In this document: piece after piece, positions 14,793-24,018 of the stretch | Numbering within the stretch: position 1 is the stretch's first letter | How the letters are laid out: each line of letters begins with the position of its first letter | Translations under genes and position numbers: made by a program | Assembly (NCBI GenBank): GCA_031418715.1 | Contig: JANOJL010000064.1 | Span: 1 to 64,000 of the forward strand | Source of the DNA: JANMDU01 sp031418715 | GTDB lineage: Bacteria; Pseudomonadota; Gammaproteobacteria; Burkholderiales; Burkholderiaceae_C | Reading direction: 5' to 3' | Length of the DNA stretch: 64,000 bases | Notes under the pieces: generated by a model | What the model saw: only the letters and a program-made list of their open reading frames with translations | What the model was told of the DNA's origin: nothing | Databases searched by the model: none

Positions 14793-16922
14793 ATGAACGA
14801 AATGAATGATATGCCTGATAATTTAGAAGAAAATCAGTCTCCAGTTCTTACGGAAACTGCGCAAGATGCTCCTAAAAAGAGATCGCCTCGCAAACCGAAA
14901 GCCGATACTGTGGCCGCTGATTCTGTTACCGAGCAGGCTGAAGATGGTGTGGCCGAAGAAGGCGCTGATCCACACGGCTTGGCTGCTAAAAAACGCGTTC
15001 GTCGTACGAAAGCACAAATGGACGAAGCGCGCGCTGAAGAGGCCGCCGCAAAAGCTGCGCTAAATGCACCTGCCGCTTCGCAAGTTGCAGCGCCATATTC
15101 AGCCCAAGATGTAGGCCACGCTCCGATCAACCCCTCCGCAGAATTTTCTCAACGCAATGAGGCGAATGATGAGGCGGATGAGCATCAACCGCGTGATACA
15201 GGCGATGAGCAGCAAGCCACTCATGCCGACGATGCGCCCGAGGCCACCGCCGAAGCTTTTGTGCCGCGTGATTTTTCCGAGATCGTCTCTGGTCAGTTTG
15301 ATGCTGAACAAGAGGGCGAGCGCCGCCTTCCGCCAAAGCGCGTCTTGCCGCCGCTGCCTGACAGCCCCAAGCTGCACAAAGTCTTAGCGCAAGCAGGCTT
15401 GGGTTCACGGCTTGAGATGGAAGACATGATTGCCGATGGCCATATCACGGTGAACGGTCAAAAGGCCCACGTGGGCCAGCGCGTTCAATGGGGCGATGAG
15501 GTCAAGATTCAGGGCAAGCTTTTGCAGCTTCGAATTCAGCAGCCGCGCGCGCGCGTGATCGCGTATCACAAGCCTGCGGGCGAGATCGTGACGTATGACG
15601 ACCCGCAAAACCGTCCCACCGTCTTTCGCCGCCTGCCGCGTCTGCCGTTTGGCAAATGGCTCTCGGTCGGGCGCTTAGATTTGAATACCGAAGGCTTGCT
15701 GTTGTTCACCAACTCAGGCGAGCTGGCCAACCGTTTGATGCACCCGCGTTTTGGTTTGAAGCGCGAATATGCGGTGCGTATTTTGGGTGAATTGACCCCT
15801 GAGAATCGGCAAAAATTGCTCGATGGGGTGCAGCTGGAAGACGGGCCTGCGCAATTTCTCTCAATTGAAGATGGCGGCGGCGATGGTGCTAACCGCTGGG
15901 TGCGCGTGACGATTGGCGAAGGCCGAAACCGCGAGGTGCGCCGCATGTTTGAAGCGATGGGCCATGCGGTCAGTCGCTTGATTCGTATTCGCTACGGCTC
16001 GTATGGTCTGCCCAAGGGCTTGCGCCGCAGTGTCTATATGGAATTGAACGACGGCGAAATCCGTGATCTCACGCAAAGCTTGGTCGATGCTGAGGGCGCG
16101 GAAGAAATGAAAGTCGGCGCGGAAGCGTTTGCTGTGGAGCCGAGCGAGCGCCGCGAGCCACGCGAAGGCCGTCATGAAGGCCGCAACGAAGGTCGTGTTG
16201 AGGGGCAACAAGTTCCGCGCGAACAACGCGAGCGCCGAGGCAAATTTGTGCGTCGTGGCCGCAATGACAACCGAGGTTCAGGCTACGAGCAGCGGCCAGA
16301 CGGCGGTACGCCGCAAGGTGATGGACAACAGCGCCAAGAGGGTGAGCAGCGTCAGAATGACGGTCAAGGAGATCAGCGCCAGGGTGATCCGCGCCAAGGT
16401 GATCGCCCATATCGTCAAAATGACCGCCAAAACGACAACCGAGGCCGCTTTGGCGACCGACAAAACAACCGTCCACCGCAGCGTGACGATCGTCCCCGCG
16501 ATGACCGCAACAACGCAGGACACAACCCAGGTCAAACCGCAGATCGCGCTCCGCGCCAAGACGGAGAAGAGGAAGACGATTTCAACCAAGCGGGCATCAG
16601 CCATGAAAGCGGCTATATGCAAGCCAAAAAACGTGGCCGAGGCGGCAATAGTTTCGGTGGCGGCGGTGGCGGAGGCCGCAGCTATGGTGAAGACGGCCCG
16701 CCGCCCGGCGTTGATCCCACCAAAACATCGTTTGGCTACATCACACAAGACGGCTTTCGCAAACAAGGCAACAACGCAGACGGCGGCGGCAATGGCGGCA
16801 CACGTCGCGGTGGTGGCGGCGGCGGAGGTGGTGGCAGTTTCGGCGGTGGTGGTGGCAGAACTGGCGGCGGTGGCGGCAATTTCGGTAGCGGCAACCGGGG
16901 CCGAGGTGGCCGCAGCCGCTAA
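14793..16922 (+). CDS. rluB: 23S rRNA pseudouridine synthase RluB with long disordered tails
   Basis: Modifies the peptidyl-transferase-adjacent region of 23S rRNA. The core is ordinary: an S4 domain (KLHKVLAQAGLGSRLEMEDM and ITVNGQKAHVG), then YHKPAGEIVTYDDP, GRLDLNTEGLLLFTNSGELA with the catalytic aspartate, and GRNREVRRMFEAMGH. The core spans about residues 185-430. It is flanked by an N-terminal Ala/Glu/Lys-rich tail of about 180 residues and a C-terminal tail of about 280 residues, first Arg/Gln/Asp/Asn-rich, then poly-Gly with Arg, similar to RGG RNA-binding regions. E. coli RluB is under 300 residues. The gene lies 10 bases after scpB. Confidence 0.92.
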   Translation: MNEMNDMPDNLEENQSPVLTETAQDAPKKRSPRKPKADTVAADSVTEQAEDGVAEEGADPHGLAAKKRVRRTKAQMDEARAEEAAAKAALNAPAASQVAAPYSAQDVGHAPINPSAEFSQRNEANDEADEHQPRDTGDEQQATHADDAPEATAEAFVPRDFSEIVSGQFDAEQEGERRLPPKRVLPPLPDSPKLHKVLAQAGLGSRLEMEDMIADGHITVNGQKAHVGQRVQWGDEVKIQGKLLQLRIQQPRARVIAYHKPAGEIVTYDDPQNRPTVFRRLPRLPFGKWLSVGRLDLNTEGLLLFTNSGELANRLMHPRFGLKREYAVRILGELTPENRQKLLDGVQLEDGPAQFLSIEDGGGDGANRWVRVTIGEGRNREVRRMFEAMGHAVSRLIRIRYGSYGLPKGLRRSVYMELNDGEIRDLTQSLVDAEGAEEMKVGAEAFAVEPSERREPREGRHEGRNEGRVEGQQVPREQRERRGKFVRRGRNDNRGSGYEQRPDGGTPQGDGQQRQEGEQRQNDGQGDQRQGDPRQGDRPYRQNDRQNDNRGRFGDRQNNRPPQRDDRPRDDRNNAGHNPGQTADRAPRQDGEEEDDFNQAGISHESGYMQAKKRGRGGNSFGGGGGGGRSYGEDGPPPGVDPTKTSFGYITQDGFRKQGNNADGGGNGGTRRGGGGGGGGGSFGGGGGRTGGGGGNFGSGNRGRGGRSR

Positions 16923-17048
16923 GTATGAAAGGCTGAGCGCATCTATTGATCCGGCCGTATCAACCAGCATGCGCCTCCTCAGGCTCTTGCCACGTTCATT
17001 TCATCGCCTTCGCGTATCAGCGCGTTGTAGCATCCCTGTGAGCGACTC

Positions 17049-19127
17049 TTAAGCCGCCAGCAAACCTTCTATTCGCTCAGAGACTTCGAGCCATTTCGAC
17101 TCGGTGTTTTCGATCTCGGAGGTGATAGCGGCCAAGCGTTTGTTGGCTTCGATCAGATCGGCGTTGGGAAGGTGAGTTGTGAGCTTGCCGTGCAGCGCAG
17201 CTTGCTCAGTTTGCAGTGCAGCAATGCTGTTTTCTAGTTCTTTGAGCCGCGTTTTGAGGGGCTTGGTTTTCTCGGCCATTGCAGAACGCTCGCGAGCTTC
17301 TTGCTGACGCTGTTCTTTGCTTTTGAAAATCGGCTCGGACTCGATTTTGATACCATTTAGGGCGGTAGCCGTTATAGAATTTGGATTAATTGCTATCGAA
17401 TTAGTAGCAACCACAGTGTTGGCTGATGGCGTTACTGGCTTCGCGTTCTGCGTAGAAGTTGGTGCTATGGCTTGCACTTTGGTTTGAGCGATGGCTTGCG
17501 ACAGGCTCTCGCGCCGCTGTTTGGCCATGTCGAGCAAATACTTTTGGTAGTCATCCAAATCGCCTTCAAACGGCTTGACTTCACCGCTGCCCACGAGCCA
17601 GAATTCGTCGCAAACGCTGCGCAGCAAGGCGCGATCATGGCTCACAAGCATCACCGTGCCTTCAAACTCATTGAGCGCCATTTGCAGTGCTTCGCGGGTA
17701 GTTAAATCCAAATGGTTGGTGGGCTCATCGAGCAGCAGCAGATTGGGTTTTTGCCACACGACCATCGCCAACACGAGACGCGCTTTTTCACCGCCACTCA
17801 TGCTACCCACGGCTTGATTGACCATGTCGCCGTTGAAGAGGAAATTGCCCAAGAAATTGCGCAATTCTTGCTCACGTCCAGGCGGACCGGTTTCTTTGGC
17901 CAAACGTGTCATGTGCTCTAGCGGCGAGCTTTTTTCATGAAGAACATCGAGTTCTTGCTGAGCAAAATAACCAATCGAGAGGCCTTTGCCTTCAGTAATG
18001 ATGCCGCCGAGGGGTGCAAGCTGCTTGGCCACGGTTTTCACGAAGGTGGATTTGCCTTGCCCGTTGGCACCCAAAATACCGATGCGTTGACCAGCCATCA
18101 CAGATTTGCTGATGCCGCTCAGAACTTGAACTTCGCCAGCCTCCGTCTGATAGCCCAAGGTGGCTTCTTTGATGGAGATCATCGGGTTAGGAATATTCTG
18201 CGGCTCGCGGAATTCAAACTGGAAATCAGCTGCGGTGAGCATCGGCGCGATGCGCTCCATGCGCTCCAACGCCTTGACGCGGCTTTGCGCCTGCTTGGCC
18301 TTGCTGGCTTTGGCTTTGAAGCGGTCAATGAAGTGCTGAAGGTGTGCAATCTTTTCTTGCTGCTTGCCGAATGCGGCTTGTTGTTGTTCCATCCGCAGGA
18401 TGCGTTGTTCTTCAAAAAAGCTGTAGTTGCCGCCATATCGTGTGACTTGGCCGCTGTCAATGTGCATGGTGACTTTGGTGACGGCATCCAAAAACTCGCG
18501 GTCATGGCTGATCACCACAATCGTGCCTTCAAAACGTTTGAGCCAGCTTTCCAGCCAGACGAGTGCATCCAAATCCAAGTGGTTGGTGGGCTCATCGAGC
18601 AGCAGCAGATCGGCGGGGCACATCAAGGCGCGGGCGAGCTGCAAACGCATGCGCCAGCCACCGGAGAAGCTGTTGACGGCTTTGTCGAGCTCATTGGCCA
18701 GAAAACCCAGACCCAAGATCAGTGCTTGAGCGCGTGCGCGGGCATCGTGTGCGCCAGCGTCATGCAACTGGGCATAGATCTCGGCAATGTGGTTACCGGC
18801 TTCGTTCTGATCTGGGTGATGTTCCCAAATGGCGAGTTGCTCGTTGAGCTCGGTCAAGCGCGTGTCGCCTGCGAGCACGAAGTCGGTTGCACTGTCATCT
18901 GTCTCGGGCATAGACTGCGCGACTTGTCCCATGCGCCAACTGCTTGGAATAAAGAATTCGCCTTTGTCCTCATGCAGTTGACCGGTCAGTAATGCAAACA
19001 AGCTGGATTTACCAGCGCCATTACGACCCACAAGCCCCACTTTTTCACCGGGTTGGATGGTGACGCTGCAGTCTTGCAGCAGCACTTTGGCTGCGCGACG
19101 CAGCGTGATGTTTTTCAGAGAGATCAT
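17049..19127 (-). CDS. yheS: ABC-F translation factor, YheS-like
   Basis: Duplicated ATPase of the ABC-F class, which binds the ribosomal E site and modulates translation; no membrane segment. First domain: GLVGRNGAGKSS Walker A, FSGGWRMRLQLARAL signature, LLLLDEPTNHLDLD Walker B. The linker has the KAKQAQSRVKALERMERI coiled helix. Second domain: GILGANGQGKST, MSGGEKARLVLAM and LLLLDEPTNHLDLT. The similarity of SWRMGQVAQSMPET and NYSFFEEQR regions to YheS favours that subfamily over Uup or EttA. A C-terminal extension of about 170 residues includes a coiled coil (LKTRLKELENSIAALQTEQA) and, before it, 20-25 residues encoded by a dispersed repeat at 17346-17410. Confidence 0.92.
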   Translation of the reverse strand: MISLKNITLRRAAKVLLQDCSVTIQPGEKVGLVGRNGAGKSSLFALLTGQLHEDKGEFFIPSSWRMGQVAQSMPETDDSATDFVLAGDTRLTELNEQLAIWEHHPDQNEAGNHIAEIYAQLHDAGAHDARARAQALILGLGFLANELDKAVNSFSGGWRMRLQLARALMCPADLLLLDEPTNHLDLDALVWLESWLKRFEGTIVVISHDREFLDAVTKVTMHIDSGQVTRYGGNYSFFEEQRILRMEQQQAAFGKQQEKIAHLQHFIDRFKAKASKAKQAQSRVKALERMERIAPMLTAADFQFEFREPQNIPNPMISIKEATLGYQTEAGEVQVLSGISKSVMAGQRIGILGANGQGKSTFVKTVAKQLAPLGGIITEGKGLSIGYFAQQELDVLHEKSSPLEHMTRLAKETGPPGREQELRNFLGNFLFNGDMVNQAVGSMSGGEKARLVLAMVVWQKPNLLLLDEPTNHLDLTTREALQMALNEFEGTVMLVSHDRALLRSVCDEFWLVGSGEVKPFEGDLDDYQKYLLDMAKQRRESLSQAIAQTKVQAIAPTSTQNAKPVTPSANTVVATNSIAINPNSITATALNGIKIESEPIFKSKEQRQQEARERSAMAEKTKPLKTRLKELENSIAALQTEQAALHGKLTTHLPNADLIEANKRLAAITSEIENTESKWLEVSERIEGLLAA
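17346..17410 (-). repeat. Dispersed hairpin repeat, copy 7, inside yheS
   Basis: Plus-strand order: AGGGCGGTAGCCGTTATAGA, TTTGGATTAATT, then hairpin GCTATCGAATTAGTAGC (one G-U pair). It is in sense with yheS and translated as TNSIAINPNSITATALNG, the I-T-A-T frame shared with several other coding copies. Confidence 0.88.
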
Positions 19128-19171
19128 GTCAAGGCTGGCTCAGCGCGCTGAGCGCAGATGCCAGAGAAAAT

Positions 19172-21289
19172 TCAGTTGGTGGGTTGTATGCCGCGTCTGC
19201 GCTCTTCCATCTCGCGCCGCTCTACGCAGACGGGATGGTTGCGGAAGACCGCTTTGTCACATTGCTCTGCCATGCAAATCTGGAAGCCTAGGAACACGCG
19301 GTCAGCGCAAGCTTCACGGGGATTAGAAGCGCCGCGAGATGCCGCAGGTGCTGGCGCAGGCGTCGCCACTGGGCGAGGTGGTGGTGGGGTGGGCTCGGGA
19401 GTGGATGCCACTGGCGTGGGTGTGAAGCTTCGCACCGGTTCGGGTGCGCTGGATCGCCGATTGGCCGTTGCTGCTTTGGCTGCAGAAGCTGCACGAGCCG
19501 CAGCCAATGCGCGCGCTGCGGCTGAAGCAGGTGAGAGCGGGGCGGACGCGGTGGTCGTTGGTGCAATAGCAACAGAGCTGGTCGCTGAACTAGAGGCAGA
19601 GGTTGAAGTCACTGTCGCAGAGCCAGCGCTGATTGGGATGGCTTCAGGTGAAGAAACGGTGGTGAATGTGCTTGAAGTGGCGGCGGTATCAGGCAAGCTC
19701 ACGGTAGCTGTCGGCGTGGACGCGGCCGCGGAGGCATCAACTGCTGAGGTAGGGCTGCGCAAAAACCAAAATATTCCTGCTGCCACCAACACAGCGCCCA
19801 CACCGATCACAGCCCAAGGAGGGGAGGATTTAGATTTGGGAGATGCGAACAATTTGGCTGGTGTGGTTTCCAGCGGCATGGCTTTCAAGGCACTTGCGTC
19901 TTCGTTCGCAGCGCCTGACATTTTGTCTAACGTGCCTGACTCGCTGAGTGGGAACTGAGTCACAGCAAATTGTGTGCTCGGACCGTATTCAGAATCATTG
20001 TAAGCACTGGGGGGCAAGGTCGGATCGTCATGACCAACGCCTGTGGCGGCAACAACAACTGCTGAACCAGCACTAAGGTTTAAAGCCGATGCCACAGTGG
20101 CAGGGGTGCTGCTTTGCACCATGGTGGCCTCGCCTGGTTTGCGTAACTGAGTTGACTCGTAGCGAGAGGCTGCGCCAGCGTTTCGTTCTGCATCGGCCAG
20201 AGCTTTGAGTCTGCGCTTAGCCAAATCCGCATAGATGCCGACAGGAAAGCGTTTCAAAAAGCCTTCGAGTACTTCGGGCTCAGAGCTGTCTTTGATGTCT
20301 TTCCAATAAACCAACTCGAGCTCTTGCGTGACCGTGCTACCGCTTGTGCCAGCTTGCGTGATACTACCGGGGAAAGTGCCAATGCCATCGAGCACTTGTG
20401 GGCGTGGTTCAGCGGTAGGTGTGATCGTCAGGTCGGCATTGTTGACGGCGGCTTTGAGTGCAGTTGCGAAGGAAGCGGCATCGGCAAAACGATCTAACTT
20501 GCTCTTAGCCAGAGCTTTGGCTACCACCGCATCAAGCGAAGGCGGTAAGGCACCAACGATCTGACTTGGCGGGGCCGGGTCTTCTTTTACAATTTTTGAA
20601 ACGATGTCTAGATAGCCTTCGCCATCAAATGGGCGCACCCCTGTGAGCAACTGGTATAGCACGATGCCGGCTGAGAACAAATCGGAACTGGAATCGACAC
20701 CTTTGCCAGCCACTTGCTCTGGCGACATGTATTTGAGCGTGCCGACAGTGCCGCCACTGGTTTTGGTGGCTTCGCCCGAATCGGTGATGCGAGCGACGCC
20801 AAAGTCTGTCAACTTGATGCGGCCTTCCTTGGTGAGCAGCATGTTGGCGGGCTTGATATCGCGGTGAATGATTTTGTTTTTATGTGCGTAATCCAGAGCC
20901 GATAGCAAATCAGCCATCATGAAAGCGGTTTGCTCCAGCGAAAAGCGCTTACCTTGGTCAAGGAAATGTTTCAGGTCTTCGCCTTGGACGAATTCCATCA
21001 CGATATAGGCTGTTTGCCCAAAAGCATCAACGTGTTTGTCAGAGTCGTAGACGCTCACGATATTGGGATGCTGCAAACGCCCTGCTGAGCGAGCTTCTGT
21101 CTTAAAGCGCTGCTCGTATTCAACAATTTCATTAGGTGCCATGCCCACCACGCGCACGGTTTTGATGGCCACGCGGCGATCTATATTCGGATCGCGCCCT
21201 TCATAGACCACGCCCATCGCACCTTGGCCAAGCACGCGCAAGATGTCGTAGCGGCCTAGGTGCTGAATAGGAGGTGGCAGATCGATCAT
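19172..21289 (-). CDS. Transmembrane Ser/Thr protein kinase, PknB type
   Basis: Hanks-type kinase of 705 residues. The glycine-rich loop GQGAMG is at 21-26, the ATP-anchoring lysine in VAIKTV at 43, the catalytic loop IIHRDIKPANMLL near 148, DFGVARI, and the activation-segment end GTLKYMSPEQVAG, all intact. A proline/alanine/serine-rich linker leads to one membrane segment (WAVIGVGAVLVAAGIFWFL, about residues 495-515), then a Ser/Thr/Ala/Pro-rich outer part, and a Cys-containing end (CADRVFLGFQICMAEQCDKA, then a further CVERREMEERR). The outer part has no PASTA repeats, so its signal is unknown. It is downstream of prmB on the same strand with a 90-base gap. Confidence 0.9.
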   Translation of the reverse strand: MIDLPPPIQHLGRYDILRVLGQGAMGVVYEGRDPNIDRRVAIKTVRVVGMAPNEIVEYEQRFKTEARSAGRLQHPNIVSVYDSDKHVDAFGQTAYIVMEFVQGEDLKHFLDQGKRFSLEQTAFMMADLLSALDYAHKNKIIHRDIKPANMLLTKEGRIKLTDFGVARITDSGEATKTSGGTVGTLKYMSPEQVAGKGVDSSSDLFSAGIVLYQLLTGVRPFDGEGYLDIVSKIVKEDPAPPSQIVGALPPSLDAVVAKALAKSKLDRFADAASFATALKAAVNNADLTITPTAEPRPQVLDGIGTFPGSITQAGTSGSTVTQELELVYWKDIKDSSEPEVLEGFLKRFPVGIYADLAKRRLKALADAERNAGAASRYESTQLRKPGEATMVQSSTPATVASALNLSAGSAVVVAATGVGHDDPTLPPSAYNDSEYGPSTQFAVTQFPLSESGTLDKMSGAANEDASALKAMPLETTPAKLFASPKSKSSPPWAVIGVGAVLVAAGIFWFLRSPTSAVDASAAASTPTATVSLPDTAATSSTFTTVSSPEAIPISAGSATVTSTSASSSATSSVAIAPTTTASAPLSPASAAARALAAARAASAAKAATANRRSSAPEPVRSFTPTPVASTPEPTPPPPRPVATPAPAPAASRGASNPREACADRVFLGFQICMAEQCDKAVFRNHPVCVERREMEERRRGIQPTN

Positions 21290-21379
21290 TCGGATGCTAT
21301 GTAGGTACTTTTGAATTCACATTCTACGCGGGGTGTGTATCAAGCTGTTGGGGAGTGCTACCCAGATCCCAGAAACGCG

Positions 21380-22276
21380 CTACTTATCACGAAGCAAAGT
21401 GTTTCGCGTGAGCAACACAACCTGATCGTAACCCGCACTGGTCTCCAGCCACACCGCCTCTAGTCGGGGGAACGCGCGTTCGAAGTGCTCGCGCTCGTTG
21501 CCAATTTCCAGCACCAAGACGCCATACTCGCTCATGCGCGAAGCGGCCTCACGCAGCAAGGGGCGAATGAAATCCATGCCATCTGCGCCGCCCGCCAGCG
21601 AAATCTCGGGCTCTGCGCGGTATTCCAAAGGCAGCGCAGACATGCTGTTGCTGTTGACATAAGGCGGATTGCACACCATCAGATCGTAAAGCTGGCCTTG
21701 GATACCTTGGCATTGCGCTAGGCCATCGGAATGAATCAATTCAATGCGGTCTTGCAGGCCATGCTTGGCGACGTTGATCGCGGCCACATCGAGCGCGTCT
21801 TGGCTGATATCTGCGCCTTGCACGCGCACATCTGGAAAAGTCATGGCTGATAGAACAGCCAATGAGCCGTTGCCGGTACACAAATCCAACACGTTTTTCG
21901 TGTCTTCGCGCAGCCAATAATCTAATGTCGCTTGGCCATCCACATCCACCAACAACTCAGCAATGAAGCTGCGCGGCACAATCACCCGCTCGTCCACGTA
22001 AAACGGTACGCCTTGCAACCAAGCCTCTTGCGTCAGGTAGGCGGCGGGCTTTCTGGTTTCAATACGCGCTATCAAAAGAGTAGCGATTCGCGCAGAATCT
22101 ATAACGGATACTGGCCTGTTTTGCACTGAATCCAGATCATCCAGCGGCAGCTTCAAGCTCCAAAGCACAAGCCATGCGGCTTCGTCAAACGCGTTGCTCG
22201 TGCCGTGGCCGAAAGCCACGCCAGCTTGCTCTAGTTGGGCTGCGCTGGATTGGATGAGTTCTAAAACAGTGGTCAT
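21380..22276 (-). CDS. prmB: Ribosomal protein L3 glutamine methyltransferase PrmB
   Basis: SAM-dependent N5-glutamine methyltransferase of 298 residues. The N-terminal helical domain begins with FGHGTSNAFDEAAWLVLWSL, and the domain link PFYVDERVIVPRSFIAELL points to PrmB rather than PrmC. The SAM loop is VLDLCTGNGSLAV, and the catalytic NPPY is near 204, followed by SMSALPLEYRAEPEISLAGG. Its normal target is the L3 glutamine on the 50S subunit. About 20 residues of the helical domain (QNRPVSVIDSARIATLLIAR) are encoded by a dispersed repeat inserted in antisense orientation. The family normally has a linker here, so the helix after it may be rebuilt from repeat sequence. The next gene upstream ends 8 bases away. 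Confidence 0.9.
   Translation of the reverse strand: MTTVLELIQSSAAQLEQAGVAFGHGTSNAFDEAAWLVLWSLKLPLDDLDSVQNRPVSVIDSARIATLLIARIETRKPAAYLTQEAWLQGVPFYVDERVIVPRSFIAELLVDVDGQATLDYWLREDTKNVLDLCTGNGSLAVLSAMTFPDVRVQGADISQDALDVAAINVAKHGLQDRIELIHSDGLAQCQGIQGQLYDLMVCNPPYVNSNSMSALPLEYRAEPEISLAGGADGMDFIRPLLREAASRMSEYGVLVLEIGNEREHFERAFPRLEAVWLETSAGYDQVVLLTRNTLLRDK
22068..22132 (+). repeat. Dispersed hairpin repeat, copy 8, antisense inside prmB
   Basis: GCTATCAAAAGAGTAGCGAT hairpin, CGCGCAGAATCTATAACGG, ATACTGGCCTGTTTTGCAC tail: close to consensus. prmB lies on the other strand, so the repeat is read antisense in the PVSVID frame, the same frame used in pgeF. Confidence 0.9.
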
Positions 22277-22284
22277 GAGGGGCT

Positions 22285-24018
22285 TTAGCGCGAATAGCGA
22301 TGCTGGACGGTTTCTGGCAAATAGTGAATCGATTTGTTGCTTGCAGCTTCACGTTGCGCGAGGGCTTGCAAGGCTGCGTCCAGCTCGGCATAGGAACCAG
22401 CAAATTGCTTGCGCACGCCCACGCTGATGCGAAAGCGGATCTCAACATCACGCGCCTCATGGGTATCGCGCATGAGCCCGAGCGCCACCAAGCGCGAGAG
22501 GCGGCCGCTGAGTACTTCGCCCTGCGGCACATCTGCCATCAAAAGTGCGAGGCGGTTGTGCGAGATGCGACCCACTGTATCAAACTCTCGCGCAACGCTG
22601 CGCACCAAGCGCACGCTGCGTGCTATCAAGTCTTCGTTGTCTAGAGCAACGACAGATGTCGCTGCTTCGACAGAAATATAGACCACAGCCACATCGCGGC
22701 GCAATGCGAGTGCGGCTTGCCAAACCTCAGTGGCTTTCTGGCGAAAACTGCTCGCATTGAGAAATCCCGTCAGAGGATCGTGCCAAGCCGAGACTCGCTC
22801 TTGCACGGCCTGCGCATGGCGCAAACGGCTGTAAGCATTGATACACAGCATCATCGCCACAGCTTCGATCACGGCTGCAATCACAGGCGTTTCAGCGGGC
22901 AGCCAAGGTAAAGCCAACAGCCCCATGCTCTTACCTAACACGAAACCAATGGTCAATAAATATGGCGCATACACCATCAGCCAGTAGCGTGCAAACTGCA
23001 CGCCTTTGCGCCATGCACTGAGTGCAGAATAGAGGATGAAAAAAAACACGGCAGCGCAGATGATATTGAACGCGATGATGACATCGGCATAGCGCTGCAC
23101 GAAAAGCGTGAGCAGCATGTAGCCCAAACACATCGCAAACAGCAGGTGTGCAACGGCATGATAGGCGCGGCCTTGCAAGCTGCCAAACATCGAACGACTG
23201 AACTGCAAATTGAATGCAAATGCACCCAACACGCCATAGACCACTGCATCACTGGCAAATTTGGTTGCCTGCGGCCAGAGCCAAGCTTGCGTCATGCCGT
23301 TGTAGCACAGTGCGGAAAACATTGTAAAGAGCAAATACATCGCATACCAAGCGTAGGTGACATCGCGATAAGCCAGACTCATCTGGGCGCAAGCCATCAC
23401 CAGCGTGAACACCACGCCCACCAGCAGCCCCGTCCAGAGCATCTGCAGGCCATCGCGCTTTATCGCTTCGCTCGCATTCACAATCTGCGGCTGGAAACTG
23501 GTCGGCAATTGATGCACCACGCGAATGTAGGCTTCCTGCATGCCATTCACATCGGCTTGCAAAGCAAAGCGCGGGCGCAGTGAATCCAGCGGCCATGTGT
23601 CATGAGCCACGCGATCTCCCGCAGCGCTCATCTTCCAAGTGCCGCTGGCATCGCGCTGATACAACTCATAACGATCCACCAATACGCTGGGAAACTCCAG
23701 CTGCAAAGTCTGCGCATCGCTGGCTTGCTGAGCCGGGAGTTTCAAATGCATCCAAAGCGGCGACTCTTCACTCACGCGGTAATTGCGGCGCGGCTCGTGT
23801 GCAGCAAAGCGGCTCGCTGGCATCGCAGCCACTTCCTCTATGCTAGCTTCTGCGCTCAAACCTTCGATCACACCCAACGAAGCGCCCGGCATTTGCTCCA
23901 AGGGCACAGCCTGAGCCAGCGCAGCCATCAGCAACGCCGCAAAAGCCCAGCTTATGCGCAGCCTTGCCTTGAAATTGAGCTTGAAACCGGCCTGAATCAT
24001 GTGAAATGCAGCGATCAC
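22285..24018 (-). CDS. 7TM sensor protein with degenerate GGDEF domain
   Basis: Membrane protein of about 577 residues. A signal-like N-terminus is followed by a periplasmic 7TMR-DISM-type domain (about 40-190, with SPLWMHLKLPA and VLVDRYELYQRDASGTWK), seven hydrophobic segments (about 195-400), then a cytoplasmic GGDEF-like domain opening with DPLTGFLNASSFRQ. The signature Gly-Gly-Asp-Glu-Phe is replaced by RISHNR before LALLMAD, and the usual DxDxFKxxND helix is not recognisable. It therefore should not make cyclic-di-GMP and may be a receptor or scaffold. The GTG at 24018 overlaps the moeA stop by 4 bases (GTGA), implying translational coupling; an ATG at 24000 is the alternative start. 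Confidence 0.82.
   Translation of the reverse strand: MIAAFHMIQAGFKLNFKARLRISWAFAALLMAALAQAVPLEQMPGASLGVIEGLSAEASIEEVAAMPASRFAAHEPRRNYRVSEESPLWMHLKLPAQQASDAQTLQLEFPSVLVDRYELYQRDASGTWKMSAAGDRVAHDTWPLDSLRPRFALQADVNGMQEAYIRVVHQLPTSFQPQIVNASEAIKRDGLQMLWTGLLVGVVFTLVMACAQMSLAYRDVTYAWYAMYLLFTMFSALCYNGMTQAWLWPQATKFASDAVVYGVLGAFAFNLQFSRSMFGSLQGRAYHAVAHLLFAMCLGYMLLTLFVQRYADVIIAFNIICAAVFFFILYSALSAWRKGVQFARYWLMVYAPYLLTIGFVLGKSMGLLALPWLPAETPVIAAVIEAVAMMLCINAYSRLRHAQAVQERVSAWHDPLTGFLNASSFRQKATEVWQAALALRRDVAVVYISVEAATSVVALDNEDLIARSVRLVRSVAREFDTVGRISHNRLALLMADVPQGEVLSGRLSRLVALGLMRDTHEARDVEIRFRISVGVRKQFAGSYAELDAALQALAQREAASNKSIHYLPETVQHRYSR

Noticed and set aside
16278..16970. Minus-strand frame of 230 codons opposite the rluB tail
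   Set aside because: Low-complexity mirror of the Gly/Arg tail; no homology I can recognise and no start signal.
17937..18992. Plus-strand frame of 351 codons inside yheS
   Set aside because: Antisense of both conserved ABC domains; the minus-strand reading is a clear ABC-F protein.
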